Below are positions 22,990 through 31,368 of a stretch of 32,793 bases of DNA, in pieces. The stretch's first letter is position 1, and each line of letters starts with the position of its first letter. Under the pieces are notes generated by a model. It ran no database searches and was not told the DNA's origin. It saw only the letters and a list, made by a program, of their open reading frames with translations. The stretch covers positions 1 through 32,793 of the forward strand of contig CADAZW010000035.1 in the NCBI GenBank assembly GCA_902792555.1, given 5' to 3'. A program made the translations under genes and the position numbers. The stretch is from an uncultured Bacteroidales bacterium. Lineage in GTDB: Bacteria; Bacteroidota; Bacteroidia; Bacteroidales; Bacteroidaceae.

Positions 22990-25900
22990 ATGAGGATAGA
23001 CAAGATAGAGATATGCAATATTGCGTCCATTGAGGGCGAGCAGCAGATAGATTTCACCCAGGAGCCGCTCAAGTCGGCAGGCCTCTTTGCCATCACCGGC
23101 AAGACGGGGGCTGGCAAGAGCACGGTGCTTGATGCAGTGTGCCTGGCCCTCTACAATGAGGCTCCGCGCCTGGGCAACAAGACAAGGGTTGCCAAGACCG
23201 CAGATGACGCCTCGCCCAATATGTATAACACTTGCAATATGCTGCGCCGGGGTACTGAGCAGGGATATAGCCGAGTGACATTCTCGCTCAACGACGGCTC
23301 ACAGTATGTGGCCAAGTGGGCAGTGAGTCTGAACCGTAATGGCAAATTCCGCCCGGTGCAGCGCGAACTGGAGCAGCTGAGGCCCAAGCATACGGTCTTG
23401 GCTGACAAGAACACTGAGGTGCAGAGCCTCGTAGAGCAGATCATAAGGCTGGACTACAGCCAGTTTACCCGCACCGTCATATTGGCGCAAAACGGTTTTG
23501 CCAATTTCCTCTCCGCCAAGAAGGGCGAGAAATCGCAGCTGCTGGAGAAGATTACCGGCACAGAGATATATGCCAAGATATCTCATAATATATATGAGGA
23601 GACCAGGACTGCCGAGCGGGAATACAGTGGAGCCCGACAGCATATGGAGGCCTTGTCCACCGGGAGCATGAGCGAAGAGGACTTGCAGCAGAAGGAGGAG
23701 AGCCTGCGCCTGCATGACAGTCAGCTGAACAAGGTCAGGGATGACCTGGAGCGGGTGCAGCACCAGATAGAGTGGATGAAGCAGTATAAACAGGCCATGG
23801 CCGATGTGGAGCAGATAAAAGACTCTCTGCAAGAAGCCCGCCACCAATACAGTCAGCTGTACGACAGCGAGAGGGACCTGGAGCGCTATGATACGCTGCA
23901 GCCCTTTGCCAAGACCTATTCCAATATCAAGAATGCGGAGGAGAATATCAATAAGCTGAAAGAAGAGACCACTGCCAAGGAGACGGAGGCAGAAAAATAC
24001 AGGCGCGATGCAGAGGTGTGTAAGGGAAGATACAGCGAAGCTAACGACCGCCTGCTGACCGCCAGGCAGACTCAGAGCAATCAGCAGCCCAATATCAACA
24101 GGGGCCGCCTGATCAACGGCCGACTCACGACCTTAAAGGAGGATCTTAAGACCCTGCAGGGCGACATGGCGCGCAGTGACGACGATCTGCGGCAGCGTAT
24201 GGATAGCCGTAACAGCAAGGAGGCTGAGCTCAACGATACTCGCAAACGCCTCGACGAGGCACGCCTGACTATGCAGACTATGCGTCAGCACCAGGCTATG
24301 GTTGACCAGATGGAGTATGTGCGCACCCACCTGCAGATGATGAACGAACTCAGGCATGACATCAAGAGTGCGGAGGCTGACCTTATTTCTTATAACAAGG
24401 AAATCAGCGCCATCAAGGAGGTGGCAGCTACAGAGGAGAAGAATAATCAGACGCTGCAGGAAACCGCCAGTCGCCTGAAGGGCGAGTTGCTGCTGCATGA
24501 GCAGGCCAACAAGGGACTTACCTCCAATTACATACAGGGCAGAGTGACTAAGCTGACGGAAACAGCCATGCGTTCGGGCAATGCCCTGAGGCTATGGCAA
24601 AGCATTGCCCGCCGCTATGACATAATCAACGATAAGGCCGATGACCTGCGCCGCCGACGCGCCCTGCACCAGCAGCAGGCTGAGGAGGTGAAGAGCGCTG
24701 AGATACAGGTGGAGAAGTTCTCTTATGCCTATGAGCAGTTACACCAAAACTATACCATGAGTCAAAGTGCGGACATTAGCAGCATGCGCGAGTCGCTAAA
24801 GGAGGGTACTCCCTGCCCGCTTTGCGGCTCCACCCATCATCCGTACCATTCCGATTCGGTCCAGCAGCTGGACGATTTCCTGAGCAATCTTGCCGAGCAG
24901 CATCAGCGTGCCTACGATGATATGCAGACTGCCAAGCGGAACCTGGTGGAAAAGCAGCAGGCCTATAATAATGAGAGCGGGCAGCTGCAGGTGGAAGAGG
25001 AGGGACTCAAACGGATGAGAGAGGAGCAGGCCGAAGATGAAAAGGCCTGGGCTCAGTATGCTGACCTCGACAGCAGTTTCGCGCAGTGTGATGAGAACGT
25101 CAACCGCGACAACCGTCGCACTATTCTCAATCAGATATACGAATCCTCATGCAAGGAAAGAGATGCCGCCAAGGTCAGACAGGACGAGTTTACCAAGCAT
25201 CAGGACGAAATCAACAAGCTTAATGCCGAAATCAAGGATGTGCAGCAGCAGATTACCGAGAGTTCGCGCAAGCAGACTCAGATAAAAGCGGATATACAGA
25301 TCCTGGAAAGCAAAGCGGCTTCCTGTCAAGGCAATATCGAGAAGTTTAAGCACTCCTTTGCCGAGGAAACATCGCGGATGGAGTCTCTTATGACTATCAC
25401 TGGATGGAAAGAGCGCCTGGCAGAAGCCTACGAGTCCTTTGACCGCGAACTGGCGGAGATAAAGAGCAAGTGGGACACCGCCAATGAGGTGCTGAGGCAG
25501 GAGGAAGGCAACCTCTTCCGTCTGCAGCAGGAGCTTAAGACCCTTGACAAGGCTATGGAGGACCTCCAGCGACAGCGTCGTGATCAGAAGGGCAGGCAAG
25601 ATGTAAAGCAACAGGAAATAAACAGATATGAGACCGACCTGCGCACGCTCTTTGGCGACAGCACTCCTGAGGCCGAGGCAAACCGTCTGGATGCTTCGGT
25701 AAAGGCCGCTGAGGAGGACGTGCAGAAGGCTACCTCTAAATATAATGAAGTACGCAAGGGGCTCGACAGCGTGGAAGGTGAGATCAAGAGTCTGCGCCAG
25801 CAAAGTGCTGTCCAGGAGAAGAGCCTGCAGGAGATGCGTACAAACCTAGACCTGGAAATTGCTCGCTTCAACACAGGCCAGGATTACACCTTGCAATACT

Positions 25901-26730
25901 TTGAGCTGGACCGCTATTTCAGCGACCCGCAGAGTTGGCGCGAGCTGCGTACTACGATAGACAACCATAAGCAGCGCGTGGCAGCCGAGGAGGTAAGGAT
26001 GGAGGCGGCAACGCAGACGGTGGCAAAACTGGAGGCGTCGCCCAACAGACCGGCCGAGGACGAGGAGAACCTTTCCCTGCTGAGTGACCGCAAGGAGCTG
26101 CTGACCAAGCAGATGGAGGGCGACGTGAAGGAGCGCAACCAGCTAGAGTACGCTATCAAGGCCCATCGCGACAGTGTGCAGAATATGAATTTCTACCGTT
26201 CCACACTGGAGAAGGCTGAGAAGAACTGGGTTGCATGGAAGGACCTTTGTGATGTGCTGGGCAGCTCCGACGGCAATGCTTTCCGCGAGATAGCCCAGTG
26301 CTATACCTTCAATTTCCTTGTGAACTTTGCCAATGAGCAGTTGGCTGACCTTACGTCACGCTACAGGCTGCAGGCGTATCCAGGCACATTGCAGCTCGAG
26401 GTGATAGACCGCTTTATGCTTGACCAGGTGCGTGCCGTCAACTCCCTTTCCGGAGGTGAGACTTTTATCATAAGTCTTGCTCTCGCACTGGGATTGTCGT
26501 CGCTTTCCAGCAATAATCTTGAGATAGGCAGCCTGTTTATTGATGAGGGTTTTGGCAACCTTGACAACGAGAATCTGAACATGGTGATAGATGCCCTCAG
26601 CAACCTGCCTGACACTCAGCATCGCAAGGTGGGAGTGATAAGCCATACCGAACTGATACAGTCGCGTATCTCTCCCAAGATATGCCTTGTGCCTGAACCG
26701 GGAGGACGCAGCACCATTGTGGTGAGATAG
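22990..26730 (+). CDS. sbcC: SbcC, Rad50-like ATPase subunit of the SbcCD nuclease
   Basis: 1246 residues from the ATG at 22990 (MRIDKIEICNIASI), preceded by GAGGAG at a good distance; a TTG 39 bases upstream lies in repeat-edge DNA. Walker A is GKTGAGKST at 37-45. Two long coiled coils (about 190-580 and 640-1060) flank a zinc-hook CPLC at 609-612. The ABC signature LSGGE is at 1153-1157 and Walker B 'LFIDEGFG' from about 1182, in the order expected for Rad50/SbcC. The family tethers DNA ends and powers the SbcD nuclease. In most genomes sbcD and sbcC overlap or nearly touch; here 303 bases of repeat cassettes separate them, so coupling may depend on readthrough of that structure. Confidence 0.96.
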   Translation: MRIDKIEICNIASIEGEQQIDFTQEPLKSAGLFAITGKTGAGKSTVLDAVCLALYNEAPRLGNKTRVAKTADDASPNMYNTCNMLRRGTEQGYSRVTFSLNDGSQYVAKWAVSLNRNGKFRPVQRELEQLRPKHTVLADKNTEVQSLVEQIIRLDYSQFTRTVILAQNGFANFLSAKKGEKSQLLEKITGTEIYAKISHNIYEETRTAEREYSGARQHMEALSTGSMSEEDLQQKEESLRLHDSQLNKVRDDLERVQHQIEWMKQYKQAMADVEQIKDSLQEARHQYSQLYDSERDLERYDTLQPFAKTYSNIKNAEENINKLKEETTAKETEAEKYRRDAEVCKGRYSEANDRLLTARQTQSNQQPNINRGRLINGRLTTLKEDLKTLQGDMARSDDDLRQRMDSRNSKEAELNDTRKRLDEARLTMQTMRQHQAMVDQMEYVRTHLQMMNELRHDIKSAEADLISYNKEISAIKEVAATEEKNNQTLQETASRLKGELLLHEQANKGLTSNYIQGRVTKLTETAMRSGNALRLWQSIARRYDIINDKADDLRRRRALHQQQAEEVKSAEIQVEKFSYAYEQLHQNYTMSQSADISSMRESLKEGTPCPLCGSTHHPYHSDSVQQLDDFLSNLAEQHQRAYDDMQTAKRNLVEKQQAYNNESGQLQVEEEGLKRMREEQAEDEKAWAQYADLDSSFAQCDENVNRDNRRTILNQIYESSCKERDAAKVRQDEFTKHQDEINKLNAEIKDVQQQITESSRKQTQIKADIQILESKAASCQGNIEKFKHSFAEETSRMESLMTITGWKERLAEAYESFDRELAEIKSKWDTANEVLRQEEGNLFRLQQELKTLDKAMEDLQRQRRDQKGRQDVKQQEINRYETDLRTLFGDSTPEAEANRLDASVKAAEEDVQKATSKYNEVRKGLDSVEGEIKSLRQQSAVQEKSLQEMRTNLDLEIARFNTGQDYTLQYFELDRYFSDPQSWRELRTTIDNHKQRVAAEEVRMEAATQTVAKLEASPNRPAEDEENLSLLSDRKELLTKQMEGDVKERNQLEYAIKAHRDSVQNMNFYRSTLEKAEKNWVAWKDLCDVLGSSDGNAFREIAQCYTFNFLVNFANEQLADLTSRYRLQAYPGTLQLEVIDRFMLDQVRAVNSLSGGETFIISLALALGLSSLSSNNLEIGSLFIDEGFGNLDNENLNMVIDALSNLPDTQHRKVGVISHTELIQSRISPKICLVPEPGGRSTIVVR

Positions 26731-26895
26731 GAGAAAAGGAGTTAAGAAGAATTGGTTAGCGGTTAGCGTTTAGCGTTTCTGCTGGACTTGGCAATTCCTA
26801 ATTCCTAATTTCTAATTTCTAATTCCTAACTTCTTGATTTTCCAATTCTATATGTGAAAGATTAATTAACTCGTCATCTAAAAAATGCCAGTCTA
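26731..26895. repeat. Repeat spacer after sbcC with an inverted heptamer array
   Basis: It contains GGTTAGCGGTTAGCGTTTAGCG, CTGGACTTGGCAA and five heptamers in reverse orientation (TTCCTAA, TTCCTAA, TTTCTAA, TTTCTAA, TTCCTAA; 26795-26829). No terminator or gene is seen. Confidence 0.75.
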
Positions 26896-27525
26896 ATGAT
26901 AGTGTGCAAGCTTCGCCGTTTCGTATTGTGGTTGCGTCAGCCTTTTGGCAGCAGATGTGTCCAGTCGCCCGGAGTGTACACCTTCATAAGCGATGTCATC
27001 AGCAATCGCTCTCCCTTCTATGCTTACAAAGACCTCCGCAGTCAGCTGCATGCCATGAGTCGCAGCGACCGCAAGGTGGCTAGGCTGTTGATGCGCCTGT
27101 CTAACTACATGCAGGCAGGGAAGGTATTGCTGACGCAGGATAACCGGCGTTTCGCATCCTTCGTGGAGATAGGGTGCAGTAAGACTAAGGTGGAGGAGGC
27201 CCGAGGCCAAGCCCTTCCCTTAGCCCCTCCCTCAGACCCTTCTCTGCAAGCAGAGGATTACATTTTCTTTTTCCCCAAAGGTAAATTATCTTCCGGACTT
27301 GGCAAAGAACCATCAGCTATCGACAGTCAGCAATCAAGCAAGATTAAGAGGCTTGCAGAGCAGGTTGTAGTTATACCATACATCTATAAGACCCCCGCCG
27401 CCTATCGCTCCTGGCAGAAGCTGACAACTGCTTCTTGGGCGTCCGTTGTATTCGACCTCGGCATAGCAGGAGTTATTCTCATTAATCCAGCCTATGGCAA
27501 GCAGCAATACATTATAAATATATAA
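26896..27525 (+). CDS. Divergent relative of a Bacteroidota methyltransferase-like family, with a repeat-derived middle
   Basis: 209 residues. The N-terminus 'QSPGVYTFISDVISNRSPF', then 'YAYKDLRSQL', and the C-terminus 'PYIYKTPAAYRSWQKL ... VVFDLGIAGVILIN ... KQQYIIN' match, from memory, the two ends of a Bacteroidota family related to class I SAM methyltransferases ('HSPF..YAYE.LR', 'DIY....W....T.DL...G'). The SAM-binding glycine loop expected after 'FVEIGC' is not evident. Residues about 103-140 are replaced by Pro/Leu-rich sequence ('GQALPLAPPSDPSLQ', 'KLSSGLGKE'). Some of that comes from DNA resembling intergenic repeats (CTTCCGGACTTGGC at about 27291-27303). Catalytic activity is doubtful. 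It lies 23 bases before the adenosyltransferase and is probably co-transcribed with it. Confidence 0.65.
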   Translation: MIVCKLRRFVLWLRQPFGSRCVQSPGVYTFISDVISNRSPFYAYKDLRSQLHAMSRSDRKVARLLMRLSNYMQAGKVLLTQDNRRFASFVEIGCSKTKVEEARGQALPLAPPSDPSLQAEDYIFFFPKGKLSSGLGKEPSAIDSQQSSKIKRLAEQVVVIPYIYKTPAAYRSWQKLTTASWASVVFDLGIAGVILINPAYGKQQYIINI

Positions 27526-27548
27526 TTAAAAATCATACAACAGTTTCC

Positions 27549-28082
27549 ATGAAAATTTACACACGCACAGGCGACAGCGGCCAGACTTCCCTTGTAGGAG
27601 GCAAACGAGTACCTAAGACCCATCCGCGTCTAGAGGCTTATGGCACTGTGGACGAGCTGTCCAGTCATTTGGGACTCCTCTCATCGTTGCTTACCGATGA
27701 GCATCATCGCGATGTCATCCTCTCCGTTCAGCAGACCCTCTTTGATCTATCGGCAATTCTCGCTACCGAGGCTGAGTCTAAATGGCAGCCTGAGCCTCTG
27801 CCGGCATCGCTTGTTGAGAGACTTGAGGCAGAGATTGATGCCCTTCAGCAGAAGGTGCCAGTTATGCGTGCCTTCATAATTCCCGGCGGAAGTCAGGCTG
27901 CCAGCCAGGCGCATGTGTGCCGTACCGTGTGCCGTCGTGCCGAGCGCTGCATCCTTGCCCTGACCGAAGAGATAGAAGTTAGCGCCGAGGTGCTGCGCTA
28001 TGTCAATCGTCTATCCGATTACCTGTTCGTCTTGGCCCGCCATCTCAATGTCAGTAAGGGAATACAAGAAATCACCCATTGA
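27549..28082 (+). CDS. pduO: PduO-type ATP:cob(I)alamin adenosyltransferase
   Basis: 177 residues, typical of the family. The N-terminal 'YTRTGDSGQTSLVGGKRV' is the ATP-binding signature, followed by 'EAYGTVDELSSHLG'. The C-terminal helices carry 'CRTVCRRAERCI' and 'YVNRLSDYLFVLAR', the conserved R-x-x-E and N-R-x-S-D elements of this trimeric helical-bundle enzyme. It transfers the adenosyl group of ATP to cob(I)alamin, making coenzyme B12 in the cytoplasm. It fits functionally with the B12 uptake genes at 5468-8993, although no riboswitch was seen here. It follows the preceding gene by 23 bases. Confidence 0.93.
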   Translation: MKIYTRTGDSGQTSLVGGKRVPKTHPRLEAYGTVDELSSHLGLLSSLLTDEHHRDVILSVQQTLFDLSAILATEAESKWQPEPLPASLVERLEAEIDALQQKVPVMRAFIIPGGSQAASQAHVCRTVCRRAERCILALTEEIEVSAEVLRYVNRLSDYLFVLARHLNVSKGIQEITH

Positions 28083-28153
28083 AAAATAACAATCATTAAC
28101 ATAGTGCCAGTATATTTTTATCGGAAAAATTAGTGGGTAATAAAAAAATAGAT

Positions 28154-28161
28154 TACTTTTG
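28154..28161 (+). promoter_or_regulatory. -7 promoter box for the DUF2795 gene
   Basis: TACTTTTG fits TAnnTTTG. The usual -33 position holds TAGT, a poor match. It implies a transcript start near 28168 and a leader of about 40 nt. Confidence 0.55.
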
Positions 28162-28207
28162 CACGCCGTTAGAAGACAATTAAGTTCAAACCTTAAATTC
28201 CTGAAAA

Positions 28208-28429
28208 ATGTACTGGACACTAGAACTCGCATCAAAACTTGAAGATGCCCCCTGGCCTGCAACAAAGGAAGAGCTCATTGACTATGCCATGCGCTCTGGC
28301 GCACCTATGGAGGTGGTGGAGAATCTGCAGGAGATAGAAGATGAAGGCGAGGCATACGAAAACATAGAAGACCTCTGGCCCGATTACCCCACCAAAGAAG
28401 ACTTCTTCTTCAACGAGGACGAGTATTAG
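28208..28429 (+). CDS. DUF2795 domain protein, small acidic, highly conserved in Bacteroidota
   Basis: 73 residues: MYWTLELASKLEDAPWPATK ... ELIDYAMRSGAPMEVVENLQ ... WPDYPTKEDFFFNEDEY. The 'DAPWPATKEELIDYA..SGAP..V..NL' pattern is the DUF2795 signature as I recall it. This tiny acidic cytoplasmic protein has no established function. It has its own promoter and terminator, so it is a single-gene unit. Strong conservation across the phylum, from memory, suggests a housekeeping role. Confidence 0.9.
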   Translation: MYWTLELASKLEDAPWPATKEELIDYAMRSGAPMEVVENLQEIEDEGEAYENIEDLWPDYPTKEDFFFNEDEY

Positions 28430-28434
28430 GAAAG

Positions 28435-28466
28435 AAAAAAAAGTGGCACGAAAATGCCACTTTTTT
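28435..28466. terminator. Bidirectional terminator between the DUF2795 gene and the barrel gene
   Basis: A-run, GTGGCA (28443-28448), loop CGAAAA, TGCCAC (28455-28460), T-run. The A-run/T-run symmetry lets it work on both strands for these convergent genes. Confidence 0.9.
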
Positions 28467-28474
28467 ATTTGTCC

Positions 28475-30490
28475 TCATTTGCCCTGTAAAATACCTGTTT
28501 CAGTATCATGATGGTTCATGCTACGCTGAATGTCACGATATTTGCGACCAGAGGACAGATTCCATGTAAGGTTGAGTGTCAGCATATTACCCAAATCGCG
28601 GCTATGCTGCGAAACTTCTTTATGAATATATTGGCTAAGCACTTCTGTTTTATGTCTTAGTGGACTTGCGCAGAAAGGATGCTGGGCATAGAGGGATAAG
28701 GTGATATCCTTCATTCGGTATGAAGCCGTTAGATACCAGGCGGATGCCTGATGGCCACGATGCTCGCCCTCCATGAAGTTCCACCCGTTATCCGCGTAAG
28801 CAGCCAGCGTCCATCGGCCGAGATAGGCAGCAAGGCTGGCACCGCCGTTGAATGCAGTATAGGTATGGCGATAGTCGTCGGTAAAGTTAAAGAAACGGTA
28901 GATACCTCCATAGAGGGTAACGGAGAGATGCTCTGGTATGGCCTCCCATCGGTTATAACTCTGGATGAAGAAGAAACTGCACTCATTGCCGGCATTTGTC
29001 TGTGTCTTATAGAAGAAGTTGTCCTTTCGGGTGTATTTTTCCATATTGCAGTTGGCGTTCAGTCGCCAATAGCCTTGTAATTCTGTCATGACTCTTGGTG
29101 TGGAGTAGGTCAGACGAAGGTCATGTGAAGTCACACGATTGGGAGTTATCTCGGGATTACCCACCAGTGTTTCCATTGCATTCTGCTTGATAGAGACATC
29201 ACTGACGAGTGCAATCTGCGATACGTGCTGTGATACTTCGAAATCGTATTTTATTTTAAAATTTTTAGCAAACGGATAGGCAAGCGTCATTTTTGGACGG
29301 AAAAGCAAAAAACGATCATTCCATTTACCCTGTCGATAGTAACGGGTGCTCACACCTAAGCCTCCCATGTAGCCGAGTTTGCCAAGACGACCTTTCAGCT
29401 GTCCGAAGAAATAGAGCGTTGATGAACGCATAGCGTTGGAGGCATTTGCGTCACCTGCATACACATTATCTATATATTTTTGGCCATATTGAGTGCCCAA
29501 AGACAGTGTGAATGGTTTCATACGGTTTTCGTAGATGGCTTCTGTCCAAAGCGAATACGTCTTTCCTGTCACATTATAGGTATAGTTTCCGCCTTCGTTG
29601 TGTTCAGCGCGGCTATTTGTTTTTATATATGTTCCAACGGTATTGGCTGTCAGTGACTGATGATGCTTAAAGTCGCGATGGAAATAAAGGTCAACTGCTG
29701 GCGATGAGCTGCGTGACAAAGAATGGTCTTCGTAAGTTGTAAATTTCGTCCATGACCTATCGGGCTGAATATTGCGTTGGGCTGAGAGTTTCGATTGGAA
29801 CACATAGTTTGAGTCACTTAGACTATAGGTGAGTTGGAGATTGTGGTCGAGACTCTTGTCTTGTCCATCTAATTGTTTGCGCAAAAAGCTTTGCTTCTCT
29901 CCCGACTCCAGTTGGTAAGTTGCATTTTCTTCGTATTCCGTTCCCTTGAAATTATGATAGTCTAGCGAGTAGGTCACGCCAAACTCACTCTTGCCATAAT
30001 TAAACTTCCCATATATAGTCTCGTCACCATTAACGGCAGTTAGAGTGTTCGTCAGGTCTGCACCTACATCATAGCCACTAATGGGGTGCTTCACGATGAT
30101 ATTGACCACGTATGCTATTCCCTCACCATATCTTACTCCCGGATTGTCGATATAGTCGATGTGTTTCACAGCTTTCATATCAAGCGAGAGCAAATCTTCT
30201 TTCGATGCTATGATGTCATTGATGCGCACCTGTACATTACCAAGATTAGAAAGTGCCGTAACGGTGTGCATCGCTGGGTCTACGCGCAGATGAGGTAGCG
30301 CCAGTTTAGACAACAGCGAATAACCATTCGTGGAACCTTCTAATTGTTGGCGTGTGGGATAGATGGTTTGCCCATCAACTCTTTGTACAACTCTGGATGC
30401 TTTGACGGCTATTTCCTGTAATTCTACATCCTTTTGAGCCGAAACTGCGAGTGATGCTATAAGCATCCCCCAAATAAAAAGTCTCTTCAT
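28475..30490 (-). CDS. Outer-membrane beta-barrel / TonB-dependent receptor-like protein
   Basis: 671 residues from the ATG at 30488-30490 (MKRLFIWGMLIASLAVSAQ, a signal peptide). The frame extends 25 codons further up, but a good promoter overlaps that part. A plug-like domain (about 25-140: 'IAVKASRVVQRVDGQTIYPT', 'VQVRINDIIASKEDL', 'IDYIDNPGVRYGEGIAYVVN') precedes a long barrel of alternating aromatic strands ('YGKFNYGKSEFGVTYSLDYH'). The usual N-terminal carboxypeptidase-like domain and C-terminal TonB-receptor 'F' signature are not obvious, so it may be a sensor, a protein exporter-like barrel or a minimal receptor. It follows a membrane-anchored regulator on the same strand and has its own promoter with an 11-bp repeat operator. 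Confidence 0.85.
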   Translation of the reverse strand: MKRLFIWGMLIASLAVSAQKDVELQEIAVKASRVVQRVDGQTIYPTRQQLEGSTNGYSLLSKLALPHLRVDPAMHTVTALSNLGNVQVRINDIIASKEDLLSLDMKAVKHIDYIDNPGVRYGEGIAYVVNIIVKHPISGYDVGADLTNTLTAVNGDETIYGKFNYGKSEFGVTYSLDYHNFKGTEYEENATYQLESGEKQSFLRKQLDGQDKSLDHNLQLTYSLSDSNYVFQSKLSAQRNIQPDRSWTKFTTYEDHSLSRSSSPAVDLYFHRDFKHHQSLTANTVGTYIKTNSRAEHNEGGNYTYNVTGKTYSLWTEAIYENRMKPFTLSLGTQYGQKYIDNVYAGDANASNAMRSSTLYFFGQLKGRLGKLGYMGGLGVSTRYYRQGKWNDRFLLFRPKMTLAYPFAKNFKIKYDFEVSQHVSQIALVSDVSIKQNAMETLVGNPEITPNRVTSHDLRLTYSTPRVMTELQGYWRLNANCNMEKYTRKDNFFYKTQTNAGNECSFFFIQSYNRWEAIPEHLSVTLYGGIYRFFNFTDDYRHTYTAFNGGASLAAYLGRWTLAAYADNGWNFMEGEHRGHQASAWYLTASYRMKDITLSLYAQHPFCASPLRHKTEVLSQYIHKEVSQHSRDLGNMLTLNLTWNLSSGRKYRDIQRSMNHHDTETGILQGK

Positions 30491-30507
30491 ACGATTGCTT
30501 TTTTGTG

Positions 30508-30539
30508 CAAAGGTATGAAGAGGGTAATATGTTACCAAA
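30508..30539 (-). promoter_or_regulatory. Promoter of the barrel gene
   Basis: On the minus strand TTTG (30536-30539), 20 bases, then TACCTTTG (30508-30515), close to the TTTG-N19-TAnnTTTG consensus. The start site would be near 30501, about 10 bases before the ATG at 30490. Confidence 0.7.
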
Positions 30540-30547
30540 AATAATGC

Positions 30548-30580
30548 CTGACATTTGTCTGACATTTTGCTGACATTTGC
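30548..30580 (-). promoter_or_regulatory. Putative operator: three 11-bp direct repeats
   Basis: Plus-strand units CTGACATTTGT (30548), CTGACATTTTG (30559) and CTGACATTTGC (30570), period exactly 11, with the core CTGACATTT invariant. They lie between the regulator's stop (30585) and the barrel promoter's -33 box (30536-30539), about -47 to -80 from the expected start. Tandem sites with helical-turn spacing are typical of OmpR/PhoB-type regulators, and the gene just upstream encodes such a DNA-binding domain. The regulator-site pairing is an inference. Confidence 0.7.
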
Positions 30581-30584
30581 CGAA

Positions 30585-31250
30585 CTATCTTATAGTCAGG
30601 CCGTATGATTTACCCCTGTCTGATTCTATTTTGAGGTCAGAATGTTCTTCTATGATGGGTTTCATCCGTCGGATAAGTGTGTATAATGTCTCGCTTGCAT
30701 CCTCTTTCTTAGGCCAGAGCGCATTGCAAATCTCGGTTTTCGACAATTTGTGCGAGGGTGATTGCCACAGCATTTCCATCAGTTGTTGCTGCATAGGGGT
30801 AAGTTTAATCTCGCAGCCTTTTGCATTGACGAATCGTCCATCCTGCAGTGCCAAACCGCCAAAAAGGCCTAATGCCGATTGTCGCCTATGCAGATGCAGA
30901 CAGAACAGGCTCCATATTAATACCAGCGACCAAAGAATCATCGACGGACGCTGATCGGAAAGAGAAAAGATTGTAGCTGCTGATACTTGTGGTCGTGGAC
31001 GGAATCCTTTCTTGGAATCTACTACTAAAACAGCATGTCCTCTTAATCCCTCTATTTGCAGATAACTATTAAACATCAGTATTGTGTCCGCACTTATCAC
31101 ATCAGACTGCTGTTCTTCCAGAGTCTTGGCTAGTGCCTGATTCATGTCTTCGGTCACCAGTTCCTCCGTAACTTTATAGCAGTTCAGCCCCACCATGTTT
31201 GAAGCTATTATCAGTGCAAAGAGCACCACTACTGCATATCTCTGTTTCAT
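30585..31250 (-). CDS. Membrane-anchored winged-helix transcriptional regulator
   Basis: 221 residues. An N-terminal hydrophobic helix (about 5-24, 'YAVVVLFALIIASNMVGL') is followed by an extracytoplasmic segment (25-100). A second helix (about 104-120, 'MILWSLVLIWSLFCLHL') comes next, then a basic stretch and a C-terminal OmpR/PhoB-type winged helix (about 140-221: 'KLTPMQQQLMEMLW', 'LSKTEICNALWPK', 'ETLYTLIRRMKPII', 'GKSYGLTI'). The DNA-binding domain should be cytoplasmic and the 75-residue segment periplasmic, so it may read an envelope signal and act on DNA directly without a kinase. This reverses ToxR's domain order. It sits 94 bases upstream of the barrel gene start, its likely target. 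The -7 box TAACTTTG is at 31277-31284. Confidence 0.82.
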   Translation of the reverse strand: MKQRYAVVVLFALIIASNMVGLNCYKVTEELVTEDMNQALAKTLEEQQSDVISADTILMFNSYLQIEGLRGHAVLVVDSKKGFRPRPQVSAATIFSLSDQRPSMILWSLVLIWSLFCLHLHRRQSALGLFGGLALQDGRFVNAKGCEIKLTPMQQQLMEMLWQSPSHKLSKTEICNALWPKKEDASETLYTLIRRMKPIIEEHSDLKIESDRGKSYGLTIR

Positions 31251-31276
31251 AGTTATAGTTTTCGTTATTTATTTGG

Positions 31277-31304
31277 CAAAGTTACGACAAATAGCTGACA
31301 AATA
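31277..31304 (-). promoter_or_regulatory. Regulator promoter with overlapping 11-bp direct repeats
   Basis: On the minus strand the -7 box is TAACTTTG (31277-31284). Directly upstream, on the plus strand, GACAAATA occurs at 31286 and again at 31297, period 11. The second copy is preceded by CT, giving CTGACA as in the barrel-gene operator. The repeats cover the -10 to -33 spacer, a position suited to autoregulation. Confidence 0.55.
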
Positions 31305-31360
31305 ATAAAGGAGTAAAATAGTTTTTAATCAAAATCGTGCAGATTTTCAAAAGGAATATG

Positions 31361-31368
31361 TAACTTTG
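31361..31368 (+). promoter_or_regulatory. -7 promoter box for the 31592 gene
   Basis: TAACTTTG matches TAnnTTTG well; no standard -33 box is seen. A transcript from about 31375 would carry a leader of about 215 nt made of AT-rich repeat units. Confidence 0.5.
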
